A DNA stretch of 64,000 bases from Eubacteriales bacterium (lineage in GTDB: Bacteria; Bacillota; Clostridia; Christensenellales; CAG-138): positions 38,411 through 102,410 of the forward strand of contig JAJFTI010000039.1 in the NCBI GenBank assembly GCA_021373115.1, written 5' to 3'. The notes beneath the pieces are model-generated. The model did not search any database. It had not been told where the DNA came from and was given only the letters and a program-made list of their open reading frames with translations. The translations under genes were made by a program, and so were the position numbers. Of the stretch, positions 52,462 to 61,091 are shown piece by piece. Numbering within the stretch: position 1 is the first letter of the stretch; the number at the start of each line of letters is the position of its first letter.

Positions 52462-52935
52462 TTACCAGATATAATACCGATTGTCGTCTTCCCTGGAACA
52501 GAACTTATCGTGTCCCATTCGTTCAATTTCCTGGTTGATGGTTTCAAAGAGCGCGATTGCTTTTTGTTCCGTCCATGTCTCTTTGTTTCCTTCAATGATC
52601 AGGCAAGCAAGGACTGCTGACGGCATGGAATGCTCAATGACGCATCGGTATATTTTCTCACTCGGGTGAAACCGAAGCAATCCGCCGACTTTAGTTCTTC
52701 GAAACATGCGTACGATCACATCATAATCCAGATCGATTCCAAGGGAGTATTCCTGATAAGCGGTAAAGAGAAGACGCCTCCGAAAAAGCCTCTTTTCATG
52801 CCAGACGTGGGAGGGAGGAAAGCGATTCTTCAGCAGTTCCAACTTCCAGCAATACTCGTTCGAATCCGGATCGTCGTTCATCACTTCGATAAACTGCTTG
52901 ATGATTTCGTCAATCTGCTCCTGCAGCGTGTTCAT
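52462..52935 (-). CDS. Unknown 157-residue protein next to parB
   Basis: Soluble, with many charged and aromatic residues, no signal peptide or membrane helix. Features: an acidic N-terminal helix (EQIDEIIKQFIEVMNDD), a basic LFRRRLLF stretch, RRTKVGGLLRFHPSEK and a C-terminal RYYIW. I recognise no family. It begins 15 bases after the parB stop and lacks a clear ribosome binding site, so it may be translationally coupled to parB. Position suggests a link with chromosome segregation or simply with the operon; function unknown. Confidence 0.6.
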   Translation of the reverse strand: MNTLQEQIDEIIKQFIEVMNDDPDSNEYCWKLELLKNRFPPSHVWHEKRLFRRRLLFTAYQEYSLGIDLDYDVIVRMFRRTKVGGLLRFHPSEKIYRCVIEHSMPSAVLACLIIEGNKETWTEQKAIALFETINQEIERMGHDKFCSREDDNRYYIW

Positions 52936-52950
52936 ATCGAACTATAAGCC

Positions 52951-53829
52951 CTACTCTTTCGTCAGTTTTTCGTATACCCGCTCCAGATCTTCGCGGCTGT
53001 AGTATTCAATCGTGATCCTGCCGCGCGTATTGCTCCCCGCAAGCGATACACGCGTGCCAAGCGCTTCGCGGAAGGATTCCTCCAGGTTCGTTAATTCGGC
53101 GGAAAGCGACGGTTTCTCTTTCTTCGCGCTTTTTTCCGGTTTTTTCTTTTCCGACAGCCTTTTTAGTTTTTCCTCCAGCGCGCGAACGGAATATTCCTGC
53201 TCCACGCATTCCTTTGCCAGCGCTTCGATCTGCGCGCTGTCGGCCAGCCCCGCAAGCGCCCGGCCGTGACCCGCGGAAAGTATCCCGCTTTTGAGAAGGT
53301 CAATCACCGACTCCGGAAGCTGTAAAAGCCGCAGTGAATTGGCAATTGCAGGACGGCTTTTTCCAAGACGCGCGGAAACCTCCTCCTGTGTCATATCGTG
53401 CTGCCGCATTAAAAAGCGGATTGCCGCCGCTTCTTCGATTGGGTTCAGGTCTTCGCGCTGAATGTTTTCGATCAGGGAGACCTCGTGAATCTGTGCCTCG
53501 TCGTAGTCCGCAACCAGAACGGGCACCTCGCTGAGCCCCGCGAGCCGCGCCGCGCGAAAGCGGCGTTCTCCCGCAATAATCATATAGCGGTTGTTCTTCT
53601 TTTTTACGATCAGCGGCTGAACGATACCATGCGTGCGAATGGAATCCGCCAGTTCGTTGAGCGAGTTTTCGTCAAATTGCTTTCGCGGCTGAAGCGCGTT
53701 GTTGTCGATCTCCCGGACGTTTACCATTAAAACGCCCGCGCCGGATGACTGCTGTTCTTCCGAAACAACGGAATACGGATCGAGCAGCGCGTCCAGTCCC
53801 CGGCCAAGCCCCGTTTTCTGCGCGGCCAT
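52951..53829 (-). CDS. parB: Chromosome partitioning protein ParB (Spo0J)
   Basis: 292 residues. N-terminal ParB/Srx CTPase domain with the GERRFRAARLAG motif, a helix-turn-helix (LGKSRPAIANSLRLLQLP) that binds parS, and a C-terminal dimerisation region preceded by a Lys/Glu-rich linker. Forms CTP-dependent sliding clamps from parS sites. Start overlaps the parA stop by one base (TAATG) with AAGGAGG upstream. Two perfect parS sites lie just upstream of parA. Confidence 0.96.
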   Translation of the reverse strand: MAAQKTGLGRGLDALLDPYSVVSEEQQSSGAGVLMVNVREIDNNALQPRKQFDENSLNELADSIRTHGIVQPLIVKKKNNRYMIIAGERRFRAARLAGLSEVPVLVADYDEAQIHEVSLIENIQREDLNPIEEAAAIRFLMRQHDMTQEEVSARLGKSRPAIANSLRLLQLPESVIDLLKSGILSAGHGRALAGLADSAQIEALAKECVEQEYSVRALEEKLKRLSEKKKPEKSAKKEKPSLSAELTNLEESFREALGTRVSLAGSNTRGRITIEYYSREDLERVYEKLTKE

Positions 53830-54593
53830 TATGCGTCCTCCTTCCGGATCATTTCGGCTGCCAGCGCGCAGTAAGCGGTAGACCCAGCGCTTGTCGGCGC
53901 GTAGCGGGAAATCGGCAAGCCGAAGGAAGGCGCTTCGCCAAGGCGCACACTGCGCGGAATAATCGTATCGTAAACTTTGTTCTTAAAAAACTTTTTCACT
54001 TCCTCGACAACCTGCATTGAAAGATTCGTACGCGAATCGAACATGGTCAGCACAACGCCCTCCACATCCAAATCCGGATTCAGGCTTTTTCGAACGAGCT
54101 TCACCGTATTCATCAGCAGGCTCAGTCCTTCCAGCGCGTAAAACTCACATTGAATCGGTACCAGCAGCGTATTCGCCGCGGTCAGCGCGTTGAGCGTCAG
54201 CAATCCCAGCGAAGGCGGGCAGTCGATAAAAATATAATCGTAGTTCTTCTTCGTTGCGTTCAGCGCGCGCTTGAGCACCTGCTCGCGCGCGAGAATGTTA
54301 ACAAGTTCCACCTCCGCACCGGCCAGTGAAATATGCGCCGGCAACAACTTCAGCGTATCGATCATGGTGTCCTTGGTCGCGTCGTCCACCGGAACTTCAT
54401 TGATCAGCACGTCGTATATAGAGGTATCGCTGCCTTCTTTCTTCATTCCGAGTCCGCTTGTGCTGTTTCCCTGTGGATCGGCGTCCACCAACAGAACTTT
54501 TTTTCCTTTTTCAGCAAGACAGGCGCTAAGGTTCACGGCGGTGGTCGTTTTTCCGACGCCGCCCTTTTGATTGGCAATTGCCACAATTTTCAT
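53829..54593 (-). CDS. parA: Chromosome partitioning ATPase ParA (Soj)
   Basis: 254 residues with the deviant Walker A KGGVGKTT at 10-17, Walker A' VLLVDADPQGNSTSG and the FIDCPPSLGLLTLNAL Walker B region. With ParB it positions origins and, in Bacillus, controls DnaA. GGGAGG is upstream. Its promoter directly abuts a parS site, so ParB spreading or loading should repress the operon. Confidence 0.97.
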   Translation of the reverse strand: MKIVAIANQKGGVGKTTTAVNLSACLAEKGKKVLLVDADPQGNSTSGLGMKKEGSDTSIYDVLINEVPVDDATKDTMIDTLKLLPAHISLAGAEVELVNILAREQVLKRALNATKKNYDYIFIDCPPSLGLLTLNALTAANTLLVPIQCEFYALEGLSLLMNTVKLVRKSLNPDLDVEGVVLTMFDSRTNLSMQVVEEVKKFFKNKVYDTIIPRSVRLGEAPSFGLPISRYAPTSAGSTAYCALAAEMIRKEDA

Positions 54594-54625
54594 ATTTGAA
54601 TGATCCTCCCAGTGTCGGTATCGCC

Positions 54626-54654
54626 ATTATACTGTAACCGGAAGAACGATTCAA
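54626..54654 (-). promoter_or_regulatory. parAB promoter abutting parS
   Basis: Minus strand -35 TTGAAT (54654-54649), 17-base spacer, -10 TATAAT (54631-54626). The parS site begins at the next base (54655). Confidence 0.75.
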
Positions 54655-54670
54655 TGTTTCACGTGAAACA
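54655..54670. promoter_or_regulatory. parS site 1
   Basis: TGTTTCACGTGAAACA, a perfect 16-bp match to the parS consensus bound by ParB/Spo0J. Confidence 0.97.
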
Positions 54671-54735
54671 ATTGGTTGTTTTGGAAGATATATCCTTTTT
54701 TGCTTCGATTTTAAAATATCGTGTGCCGGAAATAA

Positions 54736-54751
54736 TGTTTCACGTGAAACA
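54736..54751. promoter_or_regulatory. parS site 2
   Basis: A second perfect TGTTTCACGTGAAACA, 65 bases from site 1, in the dnaN-parA gap. Confidence 0.97.
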
Positions 54752-54761
54752 TTAGTACCGC

Positions 54762-54796
54762 CGAAAAATAAGAAAAGACGCCGAAGCGTCTTTTTA
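54762..54796 (-). terminator. Terminator after dnaN
   Basis: Minus strand stem AAGACGC / GCGTCTT with a TTCG tetraloop, followed by TTCTTATTTTT. Confidence 0.88.
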
Positions 54797-54800
54797 TCTT

Positions 54801-55904
54801 TTAAAAATTGGAGTATATCCGCACCGGAACAATCAAATAGTAAAAACCTTCCGTTTTTACGGGGCGGATCACGCATGGGCTGATGCTCGTCGTAAAATCC
54901 ATATAGATTTTTTCATCCGGAATACACTTGAGAATATTCATGCAAAAACGCGGATTAAACGCAATATCGATGTCTTCGCCGTTGATTTGAACATCCATCT
55001 CCTCGCTGATTTTTCCGGCAAAGCTGTTTGCCGTGATCGTCAGCTTATTTTCATGAAACTTCATGACGATGTTGTTGTTTCCTTCGCGCGCCATCAGTTG
55101 CGCACGATCAATGCTTTCCATCAACTCGCATTTATCAATCATTGCCCGCGTGGTATGATCCTTGGGTAGAATTTGTTTGTACTTAATATAATCTCCGTCA
55201 AGCAGCCGCGCGACAAGACGCGAGTGTTTCAAATTCACACAAACATGTGTCTTCGTAAAAACAAGTTCAATGTCCTCTTCCGTTTCATCCATCATGCGGG
55301 ATATCTCAATCATGGATTTTCCGGGAATCACGACGTTTCTTTCCGGCACCGTCTCCTTTAACAGCATGGAACGCCGCGCAAACTGATACGCGTCGGTTGC
55401 AACAATCGTGATCTCTTCTCCGAGTTCCAACAAAACACCGGTTAAAATTGGCTTGCTGTCGTCCTGCGCGGTGGCAAACACTGTTTGGCTGATCATATCG
55501 CGGCAATCGTTATGATCCATCCGCACCGTAAAGGTTTCTCCTGCAAAACGCATTTCCGGAAATTCCTCGGTCGCTTCCACGCACTGAAGGCTGCTCTTTG
55601 CCCTCCCGCAGGAGATATCGAGCGACTTGCCGGAAAGCGTAACCTCCGCGATCGACTCCGGAAGTTTCCGAACAATTTCGGAAAACAGTTTTCCCGGAAC
55701 AACGGCAAAACCCTCTTCCTCAATGGTTGCCGGAAGAAGACATTCCTTTTGCAGCATCAGATCGGAGCATTTCAGCTTAACGCCGTCCTTGGTTGCTTCC
55801 AGATAGATACCTTCCAAAATCGGCATTGTCGTCCGTACGGGAAGGGCTTTAATCACGGAAAGAACGCCTTCAGTCAGCTCTTTGGAATCCATGTAAAAAT
55901 GCAT
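54801..55904 (-). CDS. dnaN: DNA polymerase III beta subunit (sliding clamp)
   Basis: 367 residues in three repeated clamp domains, normal length. Characteristic segments are LKCSDLMLQ, VVPGKLFSEIVRKLP, VVIPGKSMIEISRM and the C-terminal FYYLIVPVRI. Encircles DNA and tethers polymerase. AAGGAAG precedes the ATG. Located 382 bases downstream of dnaA with oriC in between and followed by a terminator. Confidence 0.97.
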   Translation of the reverse strand: MHFYMDSKELTEGVLSVIKALPVRTTMPILEGIYLEATKDGVKLKCSDLMLQKECLLPATIEEEGFAVVPGKLFSEIVRKLPESIAEVTLSGKSLDISCGRAKSSLQCVEATEEFPEMRFAGETFTVRMDHNDCRDMISQTVFATAQDDSKPILTGVLLELGEEITIVATDAYQFARRSMLLKETVPERNVVIPGKSMIEISRMMDETEEDIELVFTKTHVCVNLKHSRLVARLLDGDYIKYKQILPKDHTTRAMIDKCELMESIDRAQLMAREGNNNIVMKFHENKLTITANSFAGKISEEMDVQINGEDIDIAFNPRFCMNILKCIPDEKIYMDFTTSISPCVIRPVKTEGFYYLIVPVRIYSNF

Positions 55905-56027
55905 TTCGAAATACTTCCTTTCTCGGCAAAAACTGTCTGGATCGAATTCTGAAAAGAACGCTTATTTGCGGATTATTCTCGTGTTGAACTTGCCGGATTC
56001 TATGCGGATGATTTCTGGCTTCGAAAG

Positions 56028-56262
56028 TTATCCACTGGAAAGACGCGGAACGTGTGTTTCTTTATACCTGTATTACAGAAGCAGTAGCAGTAGTACAATG
56101 CGAGCACGGTGGAAAACCGGACAAATCCGCAAGAATAAGGCTTTTTTTCGGTGGAAGAGACTGTGGAAAAGGTCTCAGTTTCGAAAGGGGTTGTCCACGC
56201 GCTCCAAGGTCTCCACAAAGCCCACATTCTGTCCACCGAACGTTTCCACAATTTGTGGATAC
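56028..56262. other. Origin of replication (oriC), dnaA-dnaN intergenic DnaA boxes
   Basis: DnaA-box matches on both strands: TTATCCACT (56028-56036), TTTTCCACC (rc of 56109-56117), TTTTCCACA (rc of 56163-56171), TTGTCCACG (56191-56199), GTTTCCACA (56242-56250) and GTATCCACA (rc of 56254-56262), each 7/9 or 8/9. Several weaker TCCAC repeats lie between them. The overall gene strand bias flips close by, supporting origin function. Confidence 0.85.
56076..56117 (-). other. Candidate basal unwinding element (DnaA box, GC cluster, DnaA-trios)
   Basis: Read on the minus strand: DnaA box TTTTCCACC (56117-56109), GC-rich GTGCTCGC, then repeating trinucleotides ACTACTGCTACTGCTTCTG (complement: CAG AAG CAG TAG CAG TAG at 56076-56093). 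This order and spacing resemble the Bacillus subtilis unwinding system, where DnaA is loaded from boxes onto 3'-(G/A)A(T/A) trios. Confidence 0.6.
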
Positions 56263-56286
56263 TTTTATGCCTTTCAACAGAACAAA

Positions 56287-57597
56287 TCAGGACATACGCT
56301 TCTTAATATCATCCAGAACGGCGGGGAAGGCGCTGTCCGCTTCAATCATCTCTTCAATTCGCTTGCAGGCGTTGATGGCTGTAGTATGATCGTTTCGATC
56401 AAACAGCGTACTGATGCGTTTATAAGGGATTCCCAGCATATCGTGGCAGAGATACATTGCCACCTGACGCGGGAGTACAATTTCCCGGTCTCTCCGCTCG
56501 GAAAGAAGGCTTTCGATCGGAATGGAGTAATACTCCGAAACGGTGTTCTTAATGATTTGCGGCGTAATTTCTTTCTTTCTCACATCCGGCAGCAGATCGC
56601 GCAGCGCTTCTACCGTGAGCTCCAGCGTAAGCGGCCGGCGCCGCAGCTGCGAATAGGCGACAACGCGCGTTAAGGACCCTTCCAGCTCACGAATATTGCT
56701 GACCACGTGTTCCGCGATGAACTGAATGATTTCGTCGTCCACGTCGAGATTATCCAGCCGCGCGCGGTTGCGCAGAATGGCGATTCGCGTTTCAATGTCC
56801 GGTGGTTGTATATCTGCAATCAGACCCCATTCGAACCGGGAACGCAGACGCTCTTCCAAACTGGATATCTCCTTGGGCGGACGATCCGAACTGATGATGA
56901 TCTGCTTGTTCGCGTTATGCAGCGTGTTGAAGGTGTTAAAAAACTCTTCCTGAACGGATTGCTTTTTGGCAATGAACTGAACGTCGTCAATCAGGAGGAC
57001 ATCCACGTTGCGATAGCGCTTGCGAAACTCGAGACGCTTGTCCATCTGAATGGCCGTGATCAGTTCGTTGGTGAAGGTTTCGCTGGTTACGTACATGACG
57101 CGCGCGGCGGGGTCGTTGCTTTTCACCGCGTGGCCGATGGCATGCATTAAATGCGTTTTGCCCAAACCTACGCCGCCATACAGAAACAGCGGGTTATAGG
57201 CGGCGGCGGGGTTTTGCGCTACCGCGAGCGCGGCTGCATGCGCAAAATGATTGGAACCGCCGACAACGAAGGTTTCAAACGTATACTTTGGATTGAGGAC
57301 GAAAACGTTGATCGGCTCGGCGCTGATGGGGTTGATGTAGATATCCCGGTCTTCCGGCAGAACAACCTTGATATCCGCGATCGTATCGTTGGCGGTTCGA
57401 ACCGCGTCCCGAAGGTTCTCCAAATAGAAGTCTTCCAGCGTTTTCTGTATGTCCGGAGTGGGCACTTCCAGAACCAAAATATCCTTCGTGAGGGTCAGGG
57501 GAACGATCACGTCGATCCAGGCGTGAAAGGACAGCCCCGTCATTTGAGGACGGATATTCTCCCGTGCAGCCGCCCAAATCGATTGCAGTTGATCCAT
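56287..57597 (-). CDS. dnaA: Chromosomal replication initiator DnaA
   Basis: 436 residues. Domain I at the N-terminus (helicase/partner binding), AAA+ core with Walker A GGVGLGKTH at 141-149 and Walker B VLLIDDVQF, and the C-terminal DnaA-box-binding helix-turn-helix with the signature RNDHTTAINACKRIEE. The linker (domain II) is short, which accounts for the size. AGGGGGT precedes the ATG. A sigma-A promoter lies 28 bases upstream (57,625-57,653). Confidence 0.98.
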   Translation of the reverse strand: MDQLQSIWAAARENIRPQMTGLSFHAWIDVIVPLTLTKDILVLEVPTPDIQKTLEDFYLENLRDAVRTANDTIADIKVVLPEDRDIYINPISAEPINVFVLNPKYTFETFVVGGSNHFAHAAALAVAQNPAAAYNPLFLYGGVGLGKTHLMHAIGHAVKSNDPAARVMYVTSETFTNELITAIQMDKRLEFRKRYRNVDVLLIDDVQFIAKKQSVQEEFFNTFNTLHNANKQIIISSDRPPKEISSLEERLRSRFEWGLIADIQPPDIETRIAILRNRARLDNLDVDDEIIQFIAEHVVSNIRELEGSLTRVVAYSQLRRRPLTLELTVEALRDLLPDVRKKEITPQIIKNTVSEYYSIPIESLLSERRDREIVLPRQVAMYLCHDMLGIPYKRISTLFDRNDHTTAINACKRIEEMIEADSAFPAVLDDIKKRMS

Positions 57598-57624
57598 GAT
57601 GCTATACCCCCTATATTACAGAAC

Positions 57625-57653
57625 ATCATAACAAAAACGGAGCCGTTTTACAA
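57625..57653 (-). promoter_or_regulatory. Predicted dnaA promoter
   Basis: Minus strand -35 TTGTAA (57653-57648), 17-base spacer, -10 TATGAT (57630-57625). Confidence 0.65.
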
Positions 57654-58007
57654 GCCGCGCTTCGGAAGGCGTTCCCGTATCGGGGACGGCCGCCAAGATG
57701 CAAATCGGGAGAAAATCGCATGGAAAGCAACTTTGATATTTTTCCGCCGAACGGTATAAAAAACATCCTTATGCAAAACCGGATACCGGTTCGCTCAAGC
57801 GTCGGGATTGAAAAGTGCAGCCGGAATCAAATACGATAAATAACAGTATATCGGTCATTTCTCGCCACTTTTTCAGAAAACACAAAAGCAAATCAGCAAA
57901 AATCACAACAAATACCGGTAAAAACGGCTTTATTCCCCCACATTTTAAAGAAAAACGCAAAAAAACAGGAAAATGGGTTAACAATCTGTGACAAACGCCC
58001 CGTTTGA
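57654..58007. other. AT-rich gap between dnaA and the divergent hydrolase
   Basis: About 350 bases, increasingly AT-rich towards 57,850-57,970. No perfect DnaA box, no RNA gene and no rpmH were found here, although rpmH commonly lies on this side of dnaA in Bacillota. Confidence 0.6.
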
Positions 58008-58036
58008 TTGCAAACGGTAAAATGAGGGTTTACAAT
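58008..58036 (+). promoter_or_regulatory. Predicted promoter of the hydrolase-DUF951-lepB unit
   Basis: -35 TTGCAA (58008-58013), 17-base spacer, -10 TACAAT (58031-58036). Confidence 0.65.
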
Positions 58037-58071
58037 AATAGAAGAATATAGTAATCGGGGGAAATTTGCCC

Positions 58072-59010
58072 GTGGGAGAATCGCTGCGCAGTCAGTTATT
58101 CATCAACTCCGAGCAGGTTGGCGATTTTGTCGAGGTTACGCTGCCGGCAACCGGGGATGAAGAGGAGTGCGAAATTGCGCGCATCCATTATTTGGAGGCG
58201 GGTGTCGGAGAACCGCTTCTGCTGATCCATTCGGTTGGACAATCGCTTTACACCTGGAGAAACGTATTTGCCGAGCTTTCGGACAACTATCGCGTGATTG
58301 CAATCGACCTTCCGGGACACGGTTATTCATCCCGGCCGGACAGTTTTTCGTATACGGCGGATGACATTGCCGCGGTGCTGAATTCTTTTCTGGATGCGCT
58401 GAATGTAAAGTCCGCGCATATGATCGGTTTTTCGCTCGGCGCTATGTATATGCTGCGGTTCCTTTCCTTATTTCCCAGGCGAGTCGCAAACTGCATTGCG
58501 ATTTCGCCGGGCGGCGTGACCGAGCAGATGCCAAAGCTGGTGCATCGGCTGCAGACGCCGATGGTAGCGACCTTTGCGCGGAATCTCTATACCGCAAGCA
58601 ACGTCCGCGCAATGCTGACGGAGTGCTTTGCCGATCCCGCGCTGGTGGACGACCATGTGGTTCGCCAGTACTACGAGCCGGTTTCGGATGGCCTTGCGCG
58701 CGAAGCGGTCATGTACGCGCTGCGTAATTTTGATTCGGACGCGATTGCGGAAGGGCTGATGCCCGTTGAGCACGAGGTTCTGGTTCTCTGGGGAAAAAAC
58801 GACCGCTGGCACCCGCCGGCGGGCAGCGTCTATTTTCAGAGTCTGCTGCGCGCGGGACGCTATTATCTGGTTCGAAACGCAGGTCACCTTCTGCAGGAGG
58901 AAGCGCCGGTCAAGCTGCTTGAGATTGTTTACAGTTACATTCCGCCGGCCGTGCCGAGTTACGATGTTTACCGCTATACGCAGCATCTTGCGGAAGACGA
59001 GGAATCATGA
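58072..59010 (+). CDS. Alpha/beta hydrolase
   Basis: 312 residues. Nucleophile elbow GFSLG, acid Asp in WGKNDRWHPP and His in NAGHLLQEE form the catalytic triad; DLPGHGYSSRP is the typical oxyanion-side loop. Soluble cytosolic enzyme, substrate unknown (esterase or C-C hydrolase). GTG 58072 is preferred since GGGGGA lies 9 bases upstream; TTG 58066 is too close. First gene of a plus-strand operon leaving the origin, overlapping the next gene as ATGA. Confidence 0.85.
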   Translation: MGESLRSQLFINSEQVGDFVEVTLPATGDEEECEIARIHYLEAGVGEPLLLIHSVGQSLYTWRNVFAELSDNYRVIAIDLPGHGYSSRPDSFSYTADDIAAVLNSFLDALNVKSAHMIGFSLGAMYMLRFLSLFPRRVANCIAISPGGVTEQMPKLVHRLQTPMVATFARNLYTASNVRAMLTECFADPALVDDHVVRQYYEPVSDGLAREAVMYALRNFDSDAIAEGLMPVEHEVLVLWGKNDRWHPPAGSVYFQSLLRAGRYYLVRNAGHLLQEEAPVKLLEIVYSYIPPAVPSYDVYRYTQHLAEDEES

Positions 59011-59213
59011 TTCAGCAGTTCGATCTTGGCGACGTAGTCCAGATGAAGAAGCCGCATGCCTGCGGTTCCAACGAATGGACGATTATCCGCGTTGGAGCGG
59101 ACGTGAAGATCAAGTGCGATTCCTGCGGCCGGATTGTGATGCTCGACCGCGCGGATTTCGTGCGTATGGGAAAAAAGACGCTGAAGAAGAAAGAAACGGG
59201 TACCGAGGCATAA
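59007..59213 (+). CDS. DUF951 family protein
   Basis: 68 residues with the family signature DLGDVVQMKKPHACGSNEW, RVGADVKIKCDSCGR and a basic tail. Two Cys pairs suggest metal binding. DUF951 genes are widespread in Bacillota near the origin and frequently next to ychF or ssb; function unknown. Starts inside the stop of the hydrolase gene (ATGA). Confidence 0.93.
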   Translation: MIQQFDLGDVVQMKKPHACGSNEWTIIRVGADVKIKCDSCGRIVMLDRADFVRMGKKTLKKKETGTEA

Positions 59214-59297
59214 TCTTCGGGGGCGCGGCAGCTTGCCAGGCCGGTTTCATTTCAGCGAGGCGAACGCAATCAAAATAAAACGATCGGAATTGCTCCT

Positions 59298-59909
59298 TTG
59301 AAGCGTAGAACATTTACGCAGAGCCAGATTCGATATCTGCGCGAACGCGCCGAAGAACAATATGAAAACATGCGGGGCACCCGGGTCTACCGAAACGCCG
59401 AGTTCCTGCTCTATATTGTTGTTGTCGTGCTCGTTGCGCTGACCATCCGCTCGTTTATTGCCGAACCCACCCGTGTGGACGGGGATTCGATGATTCCCAC
59501 GCTGGTGCACAATGAAGATATGCTCGTGGAAAAGATGACCTATTGGTTCAGCGATCCGCTGCGCGGGGATATTGTCATCTGCTTCTATCCCGGTTATACG
59601 GAAAGCTGCGTTAAGCGCGTCATCGGCCTGCCCGGCGAAACCGTTGCCGTCAAGGACGGCGTGATCACCATCGATGGCGAACCGATTGACGAGAGTGCCT
59701 ATTGGAAGGGCGAGATCATCGGGGACATGGACCCCGTTACTGTTGGCGCAAGGGAAGTATTTGTGGTTGGCGATAACCGGAACGGCAGCAAGGACAGCCG
59801 GAATCCGTCCGTTGGCTGCATTCCCTACGCAAAGCTGGTTGGCCGTGTGATTGCGGTCGTTTACCCGTTCAGCGAATATCGAACCATATCCCGGGTGACG
59901 TATCCTTGA
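59298..59909 (+). CDS. lepB: Signal peptidase I (first copy)
   Basis: 203 residues: one N-terminal helix (about 36-54), catalytic Ser64 in DGDSMIPTL, Lys106 in CVKRVIGLPGE and the GDNRNGSKDSR box. Cleaves Sec signal peptides at the outer face of the membrane. The start is TTG 59298, with no strong ribosome binding site, so it is uncertain. Directly overlapped by a second signal peptidase gene. Confidence 0.88.
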   Translation: MKRRTFTQSQIRYLRERAEEQYENMRGTRVYRNAEFLLYIVVVVLVALTIRSFIAEPTRVDGDSMIPTLVHNEDMLVEKMTYWFSDPLRGDIVICFYPGYTESCVKRVIGLPGETVAVKDGVITIDGEPIDESAYWKGEIIGDMDPVTVGAREVFVVGDNRNGSKDSRNPSVGCIPYAKLVGRVIAVVYPFSEYRTISRVTYP

Positions 59910-60460
59910 ATGAAACGCGAAAGCGCCGCCGCAGCGAAGGGCGGGCGCGGGTCTATCAAAACGCAAGGCGGTTAGGATGGCTCTTTTCCGTGCTCGTCAC
60001 GGTTGCCGTTCTCTGCCTTGTTTTTTTTGTCTGGATGTTTCCGACTCGCGTGGTGGACGAAAGCATGTCTCCCGCTCTGAAAAGCGGCGAGGTTGTGCTC
60101 TGCGACCGTCTGGGGCGATTTTTCAATATGCCGGAGCGCGGGGACATCGTGCTGTTTCAAACGCAGGACGGCCTTTTTATCAAGCGCATTGTCGGCATGC
60201 CCGGAGAGACCATTGAGGTTGTAGGCGGCCATGTCTTCATCAACAGCATTCCGCTGGACGAAAGCGCGTATACCGTGAACTACGTTGGCGATATGCCGCC
60301 CGTCGAGATCCCCGCCGGCACCGTTTTTCTGCTGGGCGACAACCGCGAGCAGATGTACGACAGCCGGCTGGAAAGCGTTGGGTGCGTTCCGCTCGACCAT
60401 ATTGTGGCGATGCTGCGCCTGCGTGTTTCCCCGCTGAACCGGATTACTTACTTTTCTTAA
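59906..60460 (+). CDS. lepB: Signal peptidase I (second copy)
   Basis: 184 residues with the same plan: basic N-terminus, one helix (about 23-43), Ser53 in DESMSPAL, Lys93 in FIKRIVGMPGE and GDNREQMYDSR. Its TTG start overlaps the first copy's stop (TTGA), with GGGTGA upstream, indicating coupling. Only moderate similarity between copies, so they probably differ in substrate choice rather than being a fresh duplication. Confidence 0.88.
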   Translation: MNETRKRRRSEGRARVYQNARRLGWLFSVLVTVAVLCLVFFVWMFPTRVVDESMSPALKSGEVVLCDRLGRFFNMPERGDIVLFQTQDGLFIKRIVGMPGETIEVVGGHVFINSIPLDESAYTVNYVGDMPPVEIPAGTVFLLGDNREQMYDSRLESVGCVPLDHIVAMLRLRVSPLNRITYFS

Positions 60461-60494
60461 AAAGCGAAATAATAAAAGAATTTTACGGTTAAGG

Positions 60495-60525
60495 CAAAAG
60501 CTCGTTCGAAAGAAGGGCTTTTTTG
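60495..60525 (+). terminator. Terminator after the signal peptidase operon
   Basis: Stem AAAAGCTC / GGGCTTTT (one G-U pair), loop about 12 bases, ending in TTTTTT. Confidence 0.6.
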
Positions 60526-60599
60526 ATTGCATTTCGGATTAAAAACATTATAATTGGGAAAAAGCATTCGCCTGCAAGGCGCGGGAAGGGGCGTTTCGA

Positions 60600-61091
60600 A
60601 TGTCGATTCGGATTGCGGAACAGCGGGATTTGCCGGAGCTTCTTGCTATCTATAACCATGAGGTGCTCAACAGCGTTGCGAATCTGGACTTAACGCCAAG
60701 AACGCTGGACGAATGGCAGGTTTGGTTTGATCTGCATAATATCGAGAATCACCCGCTCTGCGTTGCGGAAATCGACGGCCGCATTGCGGGGTATACGAGC
60801 CTTTCCTCCTACCGAGAGAAGGAGGCGTTCCGCTCGACCGTGGAGCTTTCGATCTATGTTGCGCCGGAGTTTCGCAAGCGCGGCCTTGCCAGCGAGCTGA
60901 TGGCGTATATCCTGGACATGGCGCGCGCCGACGAGCGGACGCACCTGGTGATCTCCGTGATCTCCGCGACAAACGAGCCCAGCATTCGCCTGCATGAAAA
61001 ACTCGGATTCACCTACGGTGGAACCATTCCGGAGGTCGGGGTGAAGTTCGGGGTGTATCAGGATATCGTGAATTATTGGTTGGGGGTATAA
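60600..61091 (+). CDS. GNAT-family N-acetyltransferase (phosphinothricin/Met-sulfoximine type)
   Basis: 163 residues. Acetyl-CoA motif A is VELSIYVAPEFRKRGLASEL; the IRIAEQRDLPELLAIYNHEVLNS start and the NEPSIRLHEKLGF end resemble the PAT/MddA subgroup, which acetylates amino-acid analogues such as methionine sulfoximine or phosphinothricin. Such genes can give resistance but often serve amino-acid detoxification. AAGGGG is 9 bases before the ATG. Confidence 0.85.
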   Translation: MSIRIAEQRDLPELLAIYNHEVLNSVANLDLTPRTLDEWQVWFDLHNIENHPLCVAEIDGRIAGYTSLSSYREKEAFRSTVELSIYVAPEFRKRGLASELMAYILDMARADERTHLVISVISATNEPSIRLHEKLGFTYGGTIPEVGVKFGVYQDIVNYWLGV

